This document shows positions 55,576-64,000 of a stretch of DNA of 64,000 nucleotides, piece by piece. A program made the position numbers and the translations under genes. Each line of letters starts with the position of its first letter. Position 1 is the stretch's first letter. The stretch comes from Rhodohalobacter sulfatireducens (GTDB taxonomy: Bacteria > Bacteroidota > Rhodothermia > Balneolales > Balneolaceae). Location: positions 1 through 64,000 of the forward strand of contig NZ_JAKLWS010000019.1 of assembly GCF_022012475.1 (NCBI RefSeq), written 5' to 3'. The notes beneath the pieces are model-generated. The model was given only the letters and a program-made list of their open reading frames with translations. It ran no database searches and was not told the DNA's origin.

Positions 55576-57468
55576 ATGTGCGGCATAGCGGGTTACATCC
55601 AGTCATCAGGCAGAGTATCTAAGACAGAGATTGTTTCAAATATGCTCGCCAAATTAACACATCGAGGTCCCGATGATCAAGGTTTGTGGAGGCACAAGAA
55701 TGTTTCACTGGGTTACACGCGGCTAAGTATTCTGGATACGACTGAGAATGGTAATCAGCCATTTATAACGAACGATGGCAAAGGAGTTCTCTGCTATAAT
55801 GGCGAAGTTTATAACTTTCAGGAAATTCGTAAAAAATTAATAAAAGAAGGAGTTCAGTTTAAAAGCAGATGTGACACTGAAGTTGTACTCTATGCTCTTC
55901 ATATATGGGGACCCAAAAAAGCTGTGAGTATGTTTAACGGCATGTTTGCTTTTGCATACCATAACTTAAAAACAGATACACTCTGGCTGGGCCGTGACAG
56001 TGCCGGGATTAAACCTCTATACTTATCCACGCAGAATGGAAATACTATTTTTGCATCCGAGATAAAGGCTCTTTTTGAACATCCATCCATTGAGTGCAGG
56101 CCGGATATGCACACTGTCGGGAATTATCTAAAAAATTCAAAACTAGCCCGGAGTACACCTTTTGAAAAAGTTACTGAGATGCAACCCGGTACTCTTTTAC
56201 AAATTCAAGCTGGTGAGGTGTCTGAATACACTTTTTTTGACGTTGAGCAGAATATAGACGTAGAAAGAATTCTGGATAAACAACACAGTTCAGCAGAGAG
56301 TCTCATGTCTGAATTAGAGCATATTGTTCGTGCAAGTGTCAACTCGCACATGATTAGTGATGTACCTATTGCTGCTATGTGCAGCGGTGGGGTTGATTCC
56401 AGTTTAATGGCTGCATTTGCATCTCAACATAAACAGGATCTGGTTGGCTATGTTGCTGATGTCGAAGGTGTAGAAATCAGTGAAAAAGAACGGGCAGAAC
56501 AAATTTCTAATCATTTAAACATTGAGTTACGAACTGTTCCTGTAAAACGCAGAGATTTTCTGAGGCTGTGGCCCTATGCCGCTTACCACAATGATGAACC
56601 AATCTACTTCAAACAAAATATGTTACATCTTGCTGTAGCTGAAAGAGTTCAAAAAGATGGCTTTAAAATTTTGCTTTGTGGTGAAGGTGCCGATGAACTT
56701 TTTGGCGGTTATCATTGGCAAGCATCTGTATATGATATGTGGAAAATTCGAAGAAAAAGGAGCAAATTATTTCCGGATAATCGATTAACCAGATTCTTGA
56801 TGAGGTTCTTGCCATCTCATCCCCCATTAGACCTGGATCAACTTCAGAAGGAACCATTCAGGTACCTTTCGCCGGATCCGCCGTATGGAGAAATTCCTCC
56901 CCAACACATCATATTCATTGAAGAGGCAAAAAAACAACTCCTGCGAAAGTCTTTTATGAACAAGTTGGAACCTCTAAAAAATATTGAAGACAGAGCTTAC
57001 CTGGCCCGAACTTTTGAAGATTTCATCATTCACCTGGGAATCTCTTTGAAATGTAATGACCGGATGAACATGGCCAAATCCATAGAGTCCAGAGTTCCAT
57101 TTTTGGATACGAGATTAATAGATTTTGCAATGCATCTCCCGGCTCATGCCAAATATCGCGACGGTATCACAAAGTTTCTGTTGAAGAAATTAGCCGCCCG
57201 TTATTTACCTCCGGAGTTGATGTACAGGAAAAAAGTCGGATTTGGTTTTTCTAGTGATCATTGGATCGGAACCATCGATTTTTTAAATGATGGTTGGGTT
57301 GAACAGCAGTTGAAATGGAGTAAAAAAGATATGCCGTATATCAGTGAGAAAATTATGAAAGATTCTAACCTCCTGTTTAAACTTGTGACAACTGAGATCT
57401 GGGCTAAGATATATTTTGGCAATGAAAAAATTGAAAATCTTTCTGAAAAGATGCAGTCTTTTGCCTGA
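55576..57468 (+). CDS. asnB: Asparagine synthase, glutamine-hydrolysing
   Basis: 630 residues. It makes asparagine from aspartate, ATP and glutamine. N-terminal class II glutaminase: catalytic Cys2 in MCGIAGY, LTHRGPDDQG, and RLSILD. The synthetase domain has the PP-loop CSGGVDSSL (about 270), GEGADELFGGYHW, and SRVPFLDTRLID. The length and C-terminal part match AsnB/AsnO-type proteins, which sometimes also amidate other substrates, so a role in cell-wall or lipid amidation cannot be excluded. Monocistronic. Confidence 0.93.
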   Translation: MCGIAGYIQSSGRVSKTEIVSNMLAKLTHRGPDDQGLWRHKNVSLGYTRLSILDTTENGNQPFITNDGKGVLCYNGEVYNFQEIRKKLIKEGVQFKSRCDTEVVLYALHIWGPKKAVSMFNGMFAFAYHNLKTDTLWLGRDSAGIKPLYLSTQNGNTIFASEIKALFEHPSIECRPDMHTVGNYLKNSKLARSTPFEKVTEMQPGTLLQIQAGEVSEYTFFDVEQNIDVERILDKQHSSAESLMSELEHIVRASVNSHMISDVPIAAMCSGGVDSSLMAAFASQHKQDLVGYVADVEGVEISEKERAEQISNHLNIELRTVPVKRRDFLRLWPYAAYHNDEPIYFKQNMLHLAVAERVQKDGFKILLCGEGADELFGGYHWQASVYDMWKIRRKRSKLFPDNRLTRFLMRFLPSHPPLDLDQLQKEPFRYLSPDPPYGEIPPQHIIFIEEAKKQLLRKSFMNKLEPLKNIEDRAYLARTFEDFIIHLGISLKCNDRMNMAKSIESRVPFLDTRLIDFAMHLPAHAKYRDGITKFLLKKLAARYLPPELMYRKKVGFGFSSDHWIGTIDFLNDGWVEQQLKWSKKDMPYISEKIMKDSNLLFKLVTTEIWAKIYFGNEKIENLSEKMQSFA

Positions 57469-57581
57469 GACAGCTATTTTTTCACTAATTATCCGCTGCG
57501 GTCAAGCGTATTGTGCTACTAACCCAGTGCAAACACTTCTGAACTTATTACTTACCTGATATTTCAAGTTATATATGAGAC

Positions 57582-58382
57582 CTAAAGATTGTCTAAATAA
57601 TCTTTCGGGGTCCGGCCCACGATCTTTCTGAAATCTTTAATGAAATGTGACTGATCAAAGTACCCCAAATCCATGGCAATTTGAGGCCAGTTATCTGTAA
57701 ATCCGGATGCCATTTTCTCAGCCGCTTCATGTAATCTGTATCGCTGAATGACCCATTTCGGGCTGACTCCAACATAGTTTTTAAATAATCGCTGTAGAGT
57801 TCTTTTACTTATCATAAACCGATCGGTCAAATCATCCACTTTTAGTATGGAGGGATCATCTTTTACTATGTCCAGGATATTATTGATATTTTCAATCTTT
57901 GAATCTCTTTCAGGCAGATAGTTTATCAAAAAGTTTTCCGCCTCTTCGATCATATGTTGATTCTTTTTATGACCGAGGATCTGTGATTCTATGATCTTGA
58001 TATCTTCATCAAATACATCCGTAAATTCTAACTTGGCATCTGTAAAACCCGAAACCGGTTTTTGATAAAATGGATAAAATGCACCAGGCCTAAATTTGAC
58101 CCCAACTACTTTTCCCTTTCCATCCAACCTGCGTGTATATTTGCCACTCACAACTCCCCAGAACCATGTGTTTTCTTTTTCAAATACAAGATGTACAGAC
58201 GGATGTGACAGAATATTCTGATCATATGGTTCTTGTCCCCGAAGATCCCACTTCACAATCCAATAATGCTCCACAAAAAAAGCAAGTTTTTCGCACGGAC
58301 AGAATCGAGAAAGACTGAAGTGATCGGCTCCAGATTCTTTATACAAAATTCCGCGAGGTTGTTCGTTTTTAAATTTTGACAA
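57582..58382 (-). CDS. AraC-family transcriptional regulator
   Basis: 266 residues from a TTG; no better start is visible. The N-terminal sensor part (about 15-150; FCPCEKLAFFVEHYWIVKWD, SHPSVHLVFEKEN) is of the DUF6597 type common in AraC proteins of this group. The DNA-binding part (about 165-266) has the two helix-turn-helix units, DDLTDRFMISKRTLQRLFKN and the WPQIAMDLGYFDQSHFIKDF stretch, with the family end GRTPKDYLDNL. It is divergent from the DUF3224 gene (94-base gap), which it may control. Confidence 0.88.
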   Translation of the reverse strand: MSKFKNEQPRGILYKESGADHFSLSRFCPCEKLAFFVEHYWIVKWDLRGQEPYDQNILSHPSVHLVFEKENTWFWGVVSGKYTRRLDGKGKVVGVKFRPGAFYPFYQKPVSGFTDAKLEFTDVFDEDIKIIESQILGHKKNQHMIEEAENFLINYLPERDSKIENINNILDIVKDDPSILKVDDLTDRFMISKRTLQRLFKNYVGVSPKWVIQRYRLHEAAEKMASGFTDNWPQIAMDLGYFDQSHFIKDFRKIVGRTPKDYLDNL

Positions 58383-58476
58383 GATTTGTCGTGTTTTTAC
58401 AATGTAGATTATTAAGCAAACAGTATATTTGCTTTAAATCAAACTGAATTTAATTTACTTCTTAAACTGAAAATCA

Positions 58477-58878
58477 ATGAGCTCAGTTATCAAAACCACA
58501 TTCAAAATTGAAAGCTGGAATGAAGAAACATATTCGCAGGCGAAAGATGGGCCTGCAGTTTTTCGTGCAAGTGTTAGCCAAACCTATTCAGGAGACCTCG
58601 CAGCAAAAAGTAAGATCGAATATTTAATGACAACCTTTGCCGACGAAACCAGCACATTTATTGGAATCGAGGAGGTACTTGGAGAACTGGAAGGGAAAAG
58701 CGGAAGTTTTTTACTGGAACATGATGGCACTCACAGGGATGGAGTTGCTAAATCGGATTTCGTAATTATCCCACACTCCGGATCGGGTGAACTTGCCGGA
58801 ATTCGTGGAAAGGGTAGTTACGAAGCCACTCATGAAACCGCTGAACTAACCCTGGAATATGATTTTGAGGAAACTTGA
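58477..58878 (+). CDS. DUF3224 family protein
   Basis: 133 residues. The order TFKIESWNEETYSQ, SVSQTYSGDLAAKSKIEYLM, GEVLGELEGKSGSF-like GELEGKSGSFLLEHDGTHRDG and SGSGELAGIRGKGSYEAT is the DUF3224 barrel, related to the allene-oxide-cyclase-like fold. Function unknown; it often lies beside AraC regulators, as here. No signal peptide, so cytoplasmic. Confidence 0.88.
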   Translation: MSSVIKTTFKIESWNEETYSQAKDGPAVFRASVSQTYSGDLAAKSKIEYLMTTFADETSTFIGIEEVLGELEGKSGSFLLEHDGTHRDGVAKSDFVIIPHSGSGELAGIRGKGSYEATHETAELTLEYDFEET

Positions 58879-59244
58879 TCCCTGATTTTACTATGTCTGA
58901 TGGCGTACTTTTTTTCGAATCCCCTGGCGGTTTCCGGGAATGGCTGTCTGAATACCACGATCAAAAAGTGAACTTCTCGAATAGTTTTGCAGAGAAAATG
59001 ACCGGTGTACCGGAAACGGTCGAAATTGGAGAACGTAAATAAGATGGTCGAAATGACTTCAAAATAATCTTTCCGCAGAACATACCAGTTTGGAAACTTC
59101 GGCAAACAGTTGGAGGTCGCCTTTCGACGGGAAAAGTAGAATAAAAAAAATAAGTACATAACCATGTACTATGAGTGGGACTTTATCTGCTGGTTGAGCT
59201 GATTGACAATATCGTTATGTAACTTGTGGGAAAATTTGGTTGAT
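58879..59244. other. Gap with a possible remnant of a YdeI-like gene
   Basis: From the ATG at 58893 the plus strand reads MSDGVLFFESPGGFREWLSE then YHDQK, like the start of YdeI/OmpD-associated proteins (FFxxPxxFRxWLxxHH). It then loses similarity, with stops in all frames. If real, it is a 5' fragment. The rest of the gap shows nothing. Confidence 0.3.
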
Positions 59245-59541
59245 TTATAGCAACCGTTTCGAAATATCCATTTTTTGGTGTGAAACCCGTACCACTACAA
59301 TATAATTCATCTCTTTTCTGAAGAATACAATGTGGCTTTCGTATAAAAAGCTCATGTATCCACTTTTAATGTCAGGACGTGCTTGTCCAATCGTATCGGG
59401 GTTTTCAGATGCTTCCTTTATTTTACCCTCAAGACCATTAAGATATTTTTCTGCCTGTTCTTAATCCCACTCCTCTAGTGTATACGTCCAGATTTCCCGG
59501 ATATCTTCTTCTGCCTTTCGGGTTAAGGTGTATTTTCTCAT
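59245..59541 (-). pseudogene. parE: ParE-type toxin gene with an in-frame stop
   Basis: Reading the minus strand from the ATG at 59541 (overlapping the antitoxin stop as ATGA): MRKYTLTRKAEEDIREIWTY, then TLEEWD, TAA at codon 27, then EQAEKYLNGLEGKIKEASEN, PDTIGQARPDIKSGYMSFLY and ESHIVFFRKEMNYIVVVRV, ending KRLL. Apart from the TAA (likely AAA or GAA originally) this is a complete ParE/RelE-fold toxin of 98 residues. The toxin should therefore be inactive unless the stop is read through or is a sequencing error. Confidence 0.82.
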
Positions 59542-59777
59542 CTTTTTTGTTTTTCCTGATGGATAATATCAGAAACAGAGTTATTACTTCTCCCGCTTTT
59601 TTCTCCCTCTTCCAGCAGCTCAATTAGATGTTTTCGTTTTAGATCATAGAAAAACTCTTCATATCTGTTCATCTGCCTCAGTGCATCTCGTATTACCTCA
59701 CTTGAATTATTATAAAGCCCGGACTTTACTTTATCTTTTACCAGTTTCTCTAATTCAGGAGTTAATGAAATATGCAT
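59538..59777 (-). CDS. parD: ParD-type antitoxin
   Basis: 79 residues. N-terminal ribbon-helix-helix (HISLTPELEKLVKDKVKSGL, then YNNSSEVIRDALRQM) is the ParD pattern for DNA binding and dimerisation. The C-terminal part is helical and charged, the toxin-binding arm. It overlaps the toxin start by four bases. Upstream (about 59820-59845) short inverted words (AAGTTTGTATACTT, AAGTACTT) could be the autoregulatory operator. The antitoxin is intact while the toxin is not. Confidence 0.87.
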   Translation of the reverse strand: MHISLTPELEKLVKDKVKSGLYNNSSEVIRDALRQMNRYEEFFYDLKRKHLIELLEEGEKSGRSNNSVSDIIHQEKQKR

Positions 59778-59977
59778 GGGAACCTCTTTTTTATTTCAAA
59801 AAAATACAAATTTTGTTAAAGTTTGTATACTTGAAAGTACTTATTCACCACTGAACATTTAAACCTGAAAGAGATTGTACAGAGTGTATCGTCTCAAATA
59901 GCTGATTTATATGGTTTGCATAGCTTCTATAAGATCCGCGAAGTTTTCGAAACTTCGAAGATCTGGAAAAAGAAATT

Positions 59978-61066
59978 TCACCACATCGACCTCTGCCCGT
60001 TCGACTCCGTAATCTCTTTGAGATTTGATCTCTCCAGATTCAGCAGATATTTCTTCCTCCAAAGCCCGCCTCCGTACCCGGTGAGTGATCCGTCGCTTCC
60101 GATTACTCTGTGACACGGAATGATAATCGCAATCCTGTTATCTCCGTTTGCCGTTGCCACAGCTCGGATCGCTTTCAGGTTTCCAATTGCAATCGCCTGT
60201 TCTTTATATGATCGGGTTTTACCGTACGGAATGGTCTTTAACTCGTTCCAAACCTGTTGCTGAAAATCACTTCCGGGAACATCAAGCGGTACTGTAAATT
60301 CTTGCCGATCTCCATCAAAATACTCAGCGATTTCGTTAGCCGTTAGTTCGGTGATTTCATTCGAGCCGGGCACAAACGTGCAATTGTAATATTTTTGCAA
60401 TCGTTGAAGTTGAGTTTCCAGCATTCGCCGATCTATGAATTCCAATAAACAAAGAGCTTCATTTGTAGTTCCGACCAACATCGGGCCGAGAGGAGTCGTA
60501 ATTCTGTTTATGTGAATAACGGTCGTGTCTTTTCCTTTCTTTACCGGTTTCCCTGTTAACTCTTTCATCGCCTCCCGAAATCCACTGAGAGAATTGTACC
60601 CATGATCATATGCCACTTGGGTAGCATTCTCTCCATGTTTGATTTGACCGAGAGCATTGCCCAAACGCCGCAATCGAACATATCCGTGAAAGGTTGTGCC
60701 ATGATGTTTTTTAAACCACCGCCGTAACCGGTTCGGATTTATATCCATTTCTTCAATCTCCTCATCGGTCCATTTTCGGGTCAGGTCCTCCTCTACTTTC
60801 TGAAGTATAGTATCGATCCATTTCGGGGTTTCTCCATTGGCTTTCAATGGTTTACATCGTTTACACGGACGATACCCGGAATAAAGAGCGTCCTTGGAAG
60901 TTGAAAAAAACTCCACATTTTTCAGCATTGGATTTCGAGCCGGACATGTGGGGAGACAAAAAATACCTGTAGACTTCACCCCAACAATGAAGATTCCCTC
61001 AAACGAGGCATCTTTCGTAATAAGTGCTTTGTACATTCGCTCACGGGATGGTAACTGTTTTGACAT
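59978..61066 (-). CDS. ada: Ada: DNA alkylation repair methyltransferase and regulator
   Basis: 362 residues from the ATG at 61066 (GAAAGG before it); a TTG three codons upstream is less likely. Ada repairs methylphosphotriesters and O6-methylguanine and activates the adaptive response. Zinc site Cys37, Cys41, Cys68 and Cys71 in GIFCLPTCPARNP and YRPCKRCKPL. The AraC-type helix-turn-helix follows (about 95-180; NPNRLRRWFKKHHGTTFHGY). The C-terminal methyltransferase has IIIPCHRVIGSDGSLTGYGG with acceptor Cys about 318. Complete and typical length. Divergent from arsR. Confidence 0.95.
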   Translation of the reverse strand: MSKQLPSRERMYKALITKDASFEGIFIVGVKSTGIFCLPTCPARNPMLKNVEFFSTSKDALYSGYRPCKRCKPLKANGETPKWIDTILQKVEEDLTRKWTDEEIEEMDINPNRLRRWFKKHHGTTFHGYVRLRRLGNALGQIKHGENATQVAYDHGYNSLSGFREAMKELTGKPVKKGKDTTVIHINRITTPLGPMLVGTTNEALCLLEFIDRRMLETQLQRLQKYYNCTFVPGSNEITELTANEIAEYFDGDRQEFTVPLDVPGSDFQQQVWNELKTIPYGKTRSYKEQAIAIGNLKAIRAVATANGDNRIAIIIPCHRVIGSDGSLTGYGGGLWRKKYLLNLERSNLKEITESNGQRSMW

Positions 61067-61278
61067 GCCTTTCAAGAATTTAAAACATCCATAATTAGTC
61101 TGATAGAGAGTACATATTCAAGAAAGATACATTCCACCGATCAATTGTCATTGATATTTTACTTTTGTCGTTAATCTTCAATGAAGTTGCTAAAATTTAA
61201 AAGAGTTGGCGTAACTTTACGGTTACATAAATATTTGTAACTAAACAGCTACATATTCAAAAAAAATTATGCAGCAAG

Positions 61279-61584
61279 ATGTTTACCAGGCTATCGCCGA
61301 CCCGACGAGAAATTATCGATTTAACTGCAGGTCAATCACTTCCGGTAAATGAAGTGGCTGACCAGTTTGAAATCAGCCGGCCGGCAGTTTCAAAGCATAT
61401 AAAAACATTAAATGAATGTGGCTTGGTCGTAATTCGGAAGAAAGGCCGAAACCGATACTGTCGTGCTGATGTAAGGAAACTCAAAAAAGTATCGGATTGG
61501 GCCGAGCAATACCGACAGTTCTGGACTCATAAACTCAATGCCCTTGAAACCTTACTGGCTGAAGATGAAGAAGAAAATAATTAA
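61279..61584 (+). CDS. ArsR-family transcriptional regulator with frameshifted N-terminus
   Basis: The intact reading is 101 residues from 61279: helix-turn-helix VADQFEISRPAVSKHIKTLN and wing GLVVIRKKGRNRYCRADVRK, of the ArsR type paired with SRPBCC genes. The natural start is at ATG 61269, giving MQQDVYQAIADPTR, which then runs out of frame near 61300-61310; the rest (RREIIDLTAGQSLPVNEVA) is in the frame starting at 61279. So the first part is in another frame by one indel. The protein could still be made from 61279 with a changed N-terminus. Located before a decayed and an intact SRPBCC gene. Confidence 0.72.
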   Translation: MFTRLSPTRREIIDLTAGQSLPVNEVADQFEISRPAVSKHIKTLNECGLVVIRKKGRNRYCRADVRKLKKVSDWAEQYRQFWTHKLNALETLLAEDEEENN

Positions 61585-61601
61585 AGATAGAAGGTGTCAT
61601 T

Positions 61602-61799
61602 ATGAAGAAAACCAAAACTAAAAAGCAAAGATTTTTACTCCAAAGTAAAAGGCACAAAAGATTTCAGTGCTTCACATGAAATAATCTTTGATGCCTGGTT
61701 AGTTTAGAATTACTTCAAAAGTGGGAAGCTTAAACTATGCAAACTTACGAAGGATGGACTTATATACTTGATAAACTTTTTCAGACCTCAACAATCTAA
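61602..61799 (+). pseudogene. SRPBCC (AHSA1-type) gene with internal deletion
   Basis: ATG at 61602 opens MKKTKTK, and in another frame KDFYSKVKGTKDFSASHEII then FDAWLV followed by TAG (61705-61707). SRPBCC proteins of this family start with KxFxASxxxVFDAWLxPE. Near the end, YEGWTYILDKLFQTSTI with TAA at 61797-61799 matches the usual C-terminal EGWxxxLDKL. The middle of the gene is missing. It lies between arsR and an intact SRPBCC gene. Confidence 0.7.
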
Positions 61800-61810
61800 A
61801 CCGTAGAACC

Positions 61811-62356
61811 ATGAATACTGAATATGGATCATATATCCACCCCGAAACACTCCGATTTGAACGACTACTTCCCAGCCCTATCGAACGAGTCTGGGCTTTT
61901 CTGACTGAATCAGATAAAAAAGCAAAATGGCTGGCTGACGGAGATATTGAACCAAGGATCGGTGGAAAAGTGGAACTGCATTTTTATCATAAAAACCTCT
62001 CTGAAGAGGAAGATCCGATTCCGGAAAAATACCGGGAAATGGAAAACGGTGCCTCATATACGGGTCGAGTCACTCAATGGGATCCCCCTCGTTTGTTAAG
62101 CTATACCTGGTTTGAAGAAGACCCCGATGATCAATCGGAAGTTACCTTTGAACTTATTCCTCAGGAAAATGACAAGGTGTTATTAGTGTTGACACATCGG
62201 CGAGTCGGTGATAAACGTAACATAATCATTGGTGCACTTGCAGGATGGCACACTCACCTGAATATCCTGGCAGACCGTCTGGCTGGCAACCAACCCAAGG
62301 GGTTCTGGAAGGTTCACACAACGGTTGAGAAAGATTATGATCAACAGGTCAGTTAG
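61811..62356 (+). CDS. SRPBCC domain protein (AHSA1-type)
   Basis: 181 residues. The START-like fold is visible from RFERLLPSPIERVWAFLTES, WLADGDIEPRIGGKVELHFY, SYTGRVTQWDPPRLLSYTW, to the C-terminal ALAGWHTHLNILADRLAG. Members bind hydrophobic ligands or help chaperones. The usual arrangement ArsR then one or two SRPBCC genes is retained here, though the first SRPBCC gene is broken. Intact. Confidence 0.9.
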   Translation: MNTEYGSYIHPETLRFERLLPSPIERVWAFLTESDKKAKWLADGDIEPRIGGKVELHFYHKNLSEEEDPIPEKYREMENGASYTGRVTQWDPPRLLSYTWFEEDPDDQSEVTFELIPQENDKVLLVLTHRRVGDKRNIIIGALAGWHTHLNILADRLAGNQPKGFWKVHTTVEKDYDQQVS

Positions 62357-62417
62357 TAATAATCAAGTAACTGTTACAAGTTGACTGAAAAAATAAAATT
62401 CATAACTAATCCACCTG

Positions 62418-63287
62418 TTAATCAGTAATTTCGGGAACCTTTAAATCTGCTCCGAGCTCTTTATTTAATCCTTTGATAAAATGTGCTGCCAACTTTGGAG
62501 ACTCTTTTTCTTCATTTTGGTGTATGAAAAAGTGTACGTTTTGAATCCCTTGATGTTGCCATTCATTGAGTCTCTCTACCCATTCATCCAATCTATCGTA
62601 ATCAGATGGCGCATTTGCTCCCACATAACGAACAAAAGCTTCACCATTTGTTAGCCTCATATGGAGCAATTGCCTGTAAGCAGCCGTATCACAAATAAGA
62701 TTTGCAATGCCATTATCTTCTAATAACCGGTACAGATCGTCGGCCACTTCTTTGTCGTTGAACCAATCAGGGTGTCTGAACTCCATCGCCAAGGGTATCT
62801 CTTTTGGCCAGAGTTCAACAAAAGATTCAACGCGATCAAAAAACTTGGGTGCAAATTTATTCCGAACCTGCAGGAAAATTGTTCCCAGTTTGTCCTCAAA
62901 ATGTATCACACTGTCCAGGTAGTTCTCAACCGGTTGCTCAATATCATTCAACCATTTCAGGTGACTTATATATCGATTGACTTTCGGAAAAAACTTAAAA
63001 TCAGCCGGCACTCTGTTATACCAATCACGGATTTGATCCTCAGGGAAATCTCGGTAATGTGTGGCATTTAACTCGATCGAGTTAAACTGACGAGAATAAT
63101 AATACAATTCATCTTTGGTCCCCCGCGGATAAAACCCCTTTAAATCAGAACGTTTCCATTTAGCACAACCCACATAAATTTCCGGTTTTCCATTTTTATT
63201 TTCCGTTAAAACTCGTTTCGTTTCGGGATGATCATCCGGTAGTTTTAAATGTAGTTCTTTGGGATTATCAACACTGCCAAACTTCAT
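62418..63287 (-). CDS. DUF72 family protein
   Basis: 289 residues from the ATG at 63287; a TTG 22 codons upstream only adds non-conserved residues. The DUF72 barrel is seen in IYVGCAKWKRSDLKGFYPRG, then YYSRQFNSIELNATHYRDFP, FKFFPKVNRYISH, MEFRHPDWF and YVGANAPSDYDRLDEWVERL. These TIM-barrel proteins have no established activity. The G-x-x-x-W then E-x-N-x-x-(H/F)Y pattern is typical. Divergent from the partial gene at 63452. Confidence 0.9.
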   Translation of the reverse strand: MKFGSVDNPKELHLKLPDDHPETKRVLTENKNGKPEIYVGCAKWKRSDLKGFYPRGTKDELYYYSRQFNSIELNATHYRDFPEDQIRDWYNRVPADFKFFPKVNRYISHLKWLNDIEQPVENYLDSVIHFEDKLGTIFLQVRNKFAPKFFDRVESFVELWPKEIPLAMEFRHPDWFNDKEVADDLYRLLEDNGIANLICDTAAYRQLLHMRLTNGEAFVRYVGANAPSDYDRLDEWVERLNEWQHQGIQNVHFFIHQNEEKESPKLAAHFIKGLNKELGADLKVPEITD

Positions 63288-63451
63288 TGATGTATAGTTA
63301 GATTTAGAATGATGAAAATTTAAAATTTGAGTTATAAAGTATTGATTATTCAACTCAAATGGATGACATTCAATTGACTGCCACGAATGATTTTCAGCGA
63401 AAATCTGCTATACAAATTGAATGTAAATCTTAGGTTCTTAATAGAAACCCG

Positions 63452-64000
63452 ATGTGGAGTATCACTGAAAAAGAATCAACTAATCAGAGTTTAACATTCG
63501 GTATTGACGAAGATGGAGACCCAATTTCCAATCAATATTTTTTGGAGTTGTTAAGCAATTCACAACCCTTCAGGAAGTTTTACAATGGATTTTTAGCTGA
63601 TTCTGACTATGATGCATTTTTTTGGGAAAACAGACCCATCACCAATCAGAATTTAGAAGTTAATTACGAGTGTAACATTATAAATAGTGACTTCTTAGCA
63701 AGCAGATCTCCGGATTCACATACATTCCGTCAATATTTTGACAGTAATAAAAAAGTAGTAACCTTTCCTAATCTTGGAAATGATGCCCAATTAATTGCCC
63801 CCTGCCCTCAAAAAGAAGATAACTGCTATACACATATTGGCAGTTTCGTGCGAAAAGCAGATGAGGATCAAATAGACAAGTTTTGGCAAATCACCGGGCA
63901 TGAAACTCTGCAAGCAGTAAACAGTAAACCCAAATGGTTGAGTACATCGGGACTCGGTGTTTTCTGGCTGCATGTCCGTATAGATACGATACCAAAGTAT
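63452..64000 (+). CDS. DUF6940-like protein (3' end outside window)
   Basis: Open from ATG 63452 to the window end, 183 codons without a stop. Blocks: WSITEKEST at the start, FYNGFLADSDYDAFFWENRP, VVTFPNLGNDAQLIAPCPQ, FVRKADEDQIDKFWQITG, and KWLSTSGLGVFWLHVRIDTI with PKY at the edge. The order of acidic, FPNLGxDAxLxxPCP and WLSTxGxGVxWLHVRxDxxPKY blocks fits the DUF6940 family, of unknown function. The C-terminus is missing only because the window ends. Confidence 0.8.
   Translation, partial: MWSITEKESTNQSLTFGIDEDGDPISNQYFLELLSNSQPFRKFYNGFLADSDYDAFFWENRPITNQNLEVNYECNIINSDFLASRSPDSHTFRQYFDSNKKVVTFPNLGNDAQLIAPCPQKEDNCYTHIGSFVRKADEDQIDKFWQITGHETLQAVNSKPKWLSTSGLGVFWLHVRIDTIPKY

Noticed and set aside
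59907-60116. Minus-strand frame over the 3' end of ada
   Set aside because: It overlaps the conserved ada C-terminus in another frame and has no features of its own.
63791-63973. 60-codon minus-strand frame near the window end
   Set aside because: It lies inside the DUF6940-like gene, which is better supported by family blocks and an uninterrupted frame.

Overview
The window reads as a chromosome segment of a moderately AT-rich, Gram-negative, aerobic, probably marine or saline member of the Balneolota/Rhodothermota side of the FCB group. This placement is inferred from gene content, not from a marker gene. The pointers are secreted S9 and S41 (tricorn-type) peptidases, Ser/Thr kinases with C-terminal TPR repeats next to an ECF sigma factor, multihaem cytochromes, a CcmE with a Cys-type haem site, AraC/Ada and SRPBCC genes, and many small palindromic repeats between genes. 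No rRNA, complete tRNA, CRISPR array, prophage or plasmid gene was seen.

Layout. 1-5560: the end of a small gene (GIY-YIG-like), then three secreted or surface proteins (a propeller-like protein, a pectate-lyase-like beta-helix and a lipoprotein with InlB-type and GLUG repeats). 5767-8391: first Ser/Thr kinase-TPR protein. 9406-10196: hisI overlapping a DUF2237 gene. 10352-14170: cytochrome c maturation genes ccmC-ccmD-like-ccmE-ccmF. 14171-15160: a decayed IS200-type transposase inside REP-like palindromes. 15161-20803: PH-domain protein, cupin, DoxX, Gfo/Idh/MocA oxidoreductase, amidohydrolase, AI-2E-type permease. 21032-24737: purF-engB-serA operon. 25005-36729: MauE-like protein, tricorn-type protease, two divergent MscS channels, ettA, ring-cleaving dioxygenase, S9 peptidase. 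36823-39744: a pentahaem cytochrome and a cytochrome c/beta-barrel fusion. 39888-47938: RCK potassium channel, GH3 glucosidase, an ATP-grasp plus amidinohydrolase pair, and a GNAT-like protein. 48194-54018: ECF sigma factor, second kinase-TPR protein, lipoprotein and outer-membrane protein. 54377-64000: cupin, DUF2267, asparagine synthetase, AraC, DUF3224, a ParDE pair with a broken toxin, Ada, ArsR, SRPBCC genes, DUF72 and the start of a DUF6940 gene.

The most interesting unit is 48194-54018. The second kinase, the lipoprotein and the outer-membrane protein each have the same bipartite element upstream, TTC(G/A)CC, exactly 16 bases, then GCGCG(T/A)(A/G)TAG, in the transcribed direction. The ECF sigma gene lies directly before the kinase, so I infer a small sigma/kinase regulon with surface outputs. 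Other notable units are the cytochrome-barrel fusion with its pentahaem partner, the CXXXY-type CcmE, and the ATP-grasp/amidinohydrolase pair. Several genes are decaying in place: an IS200 transposase, a ParE toxin, an SRPBCC gene and the 5' end of arsR.
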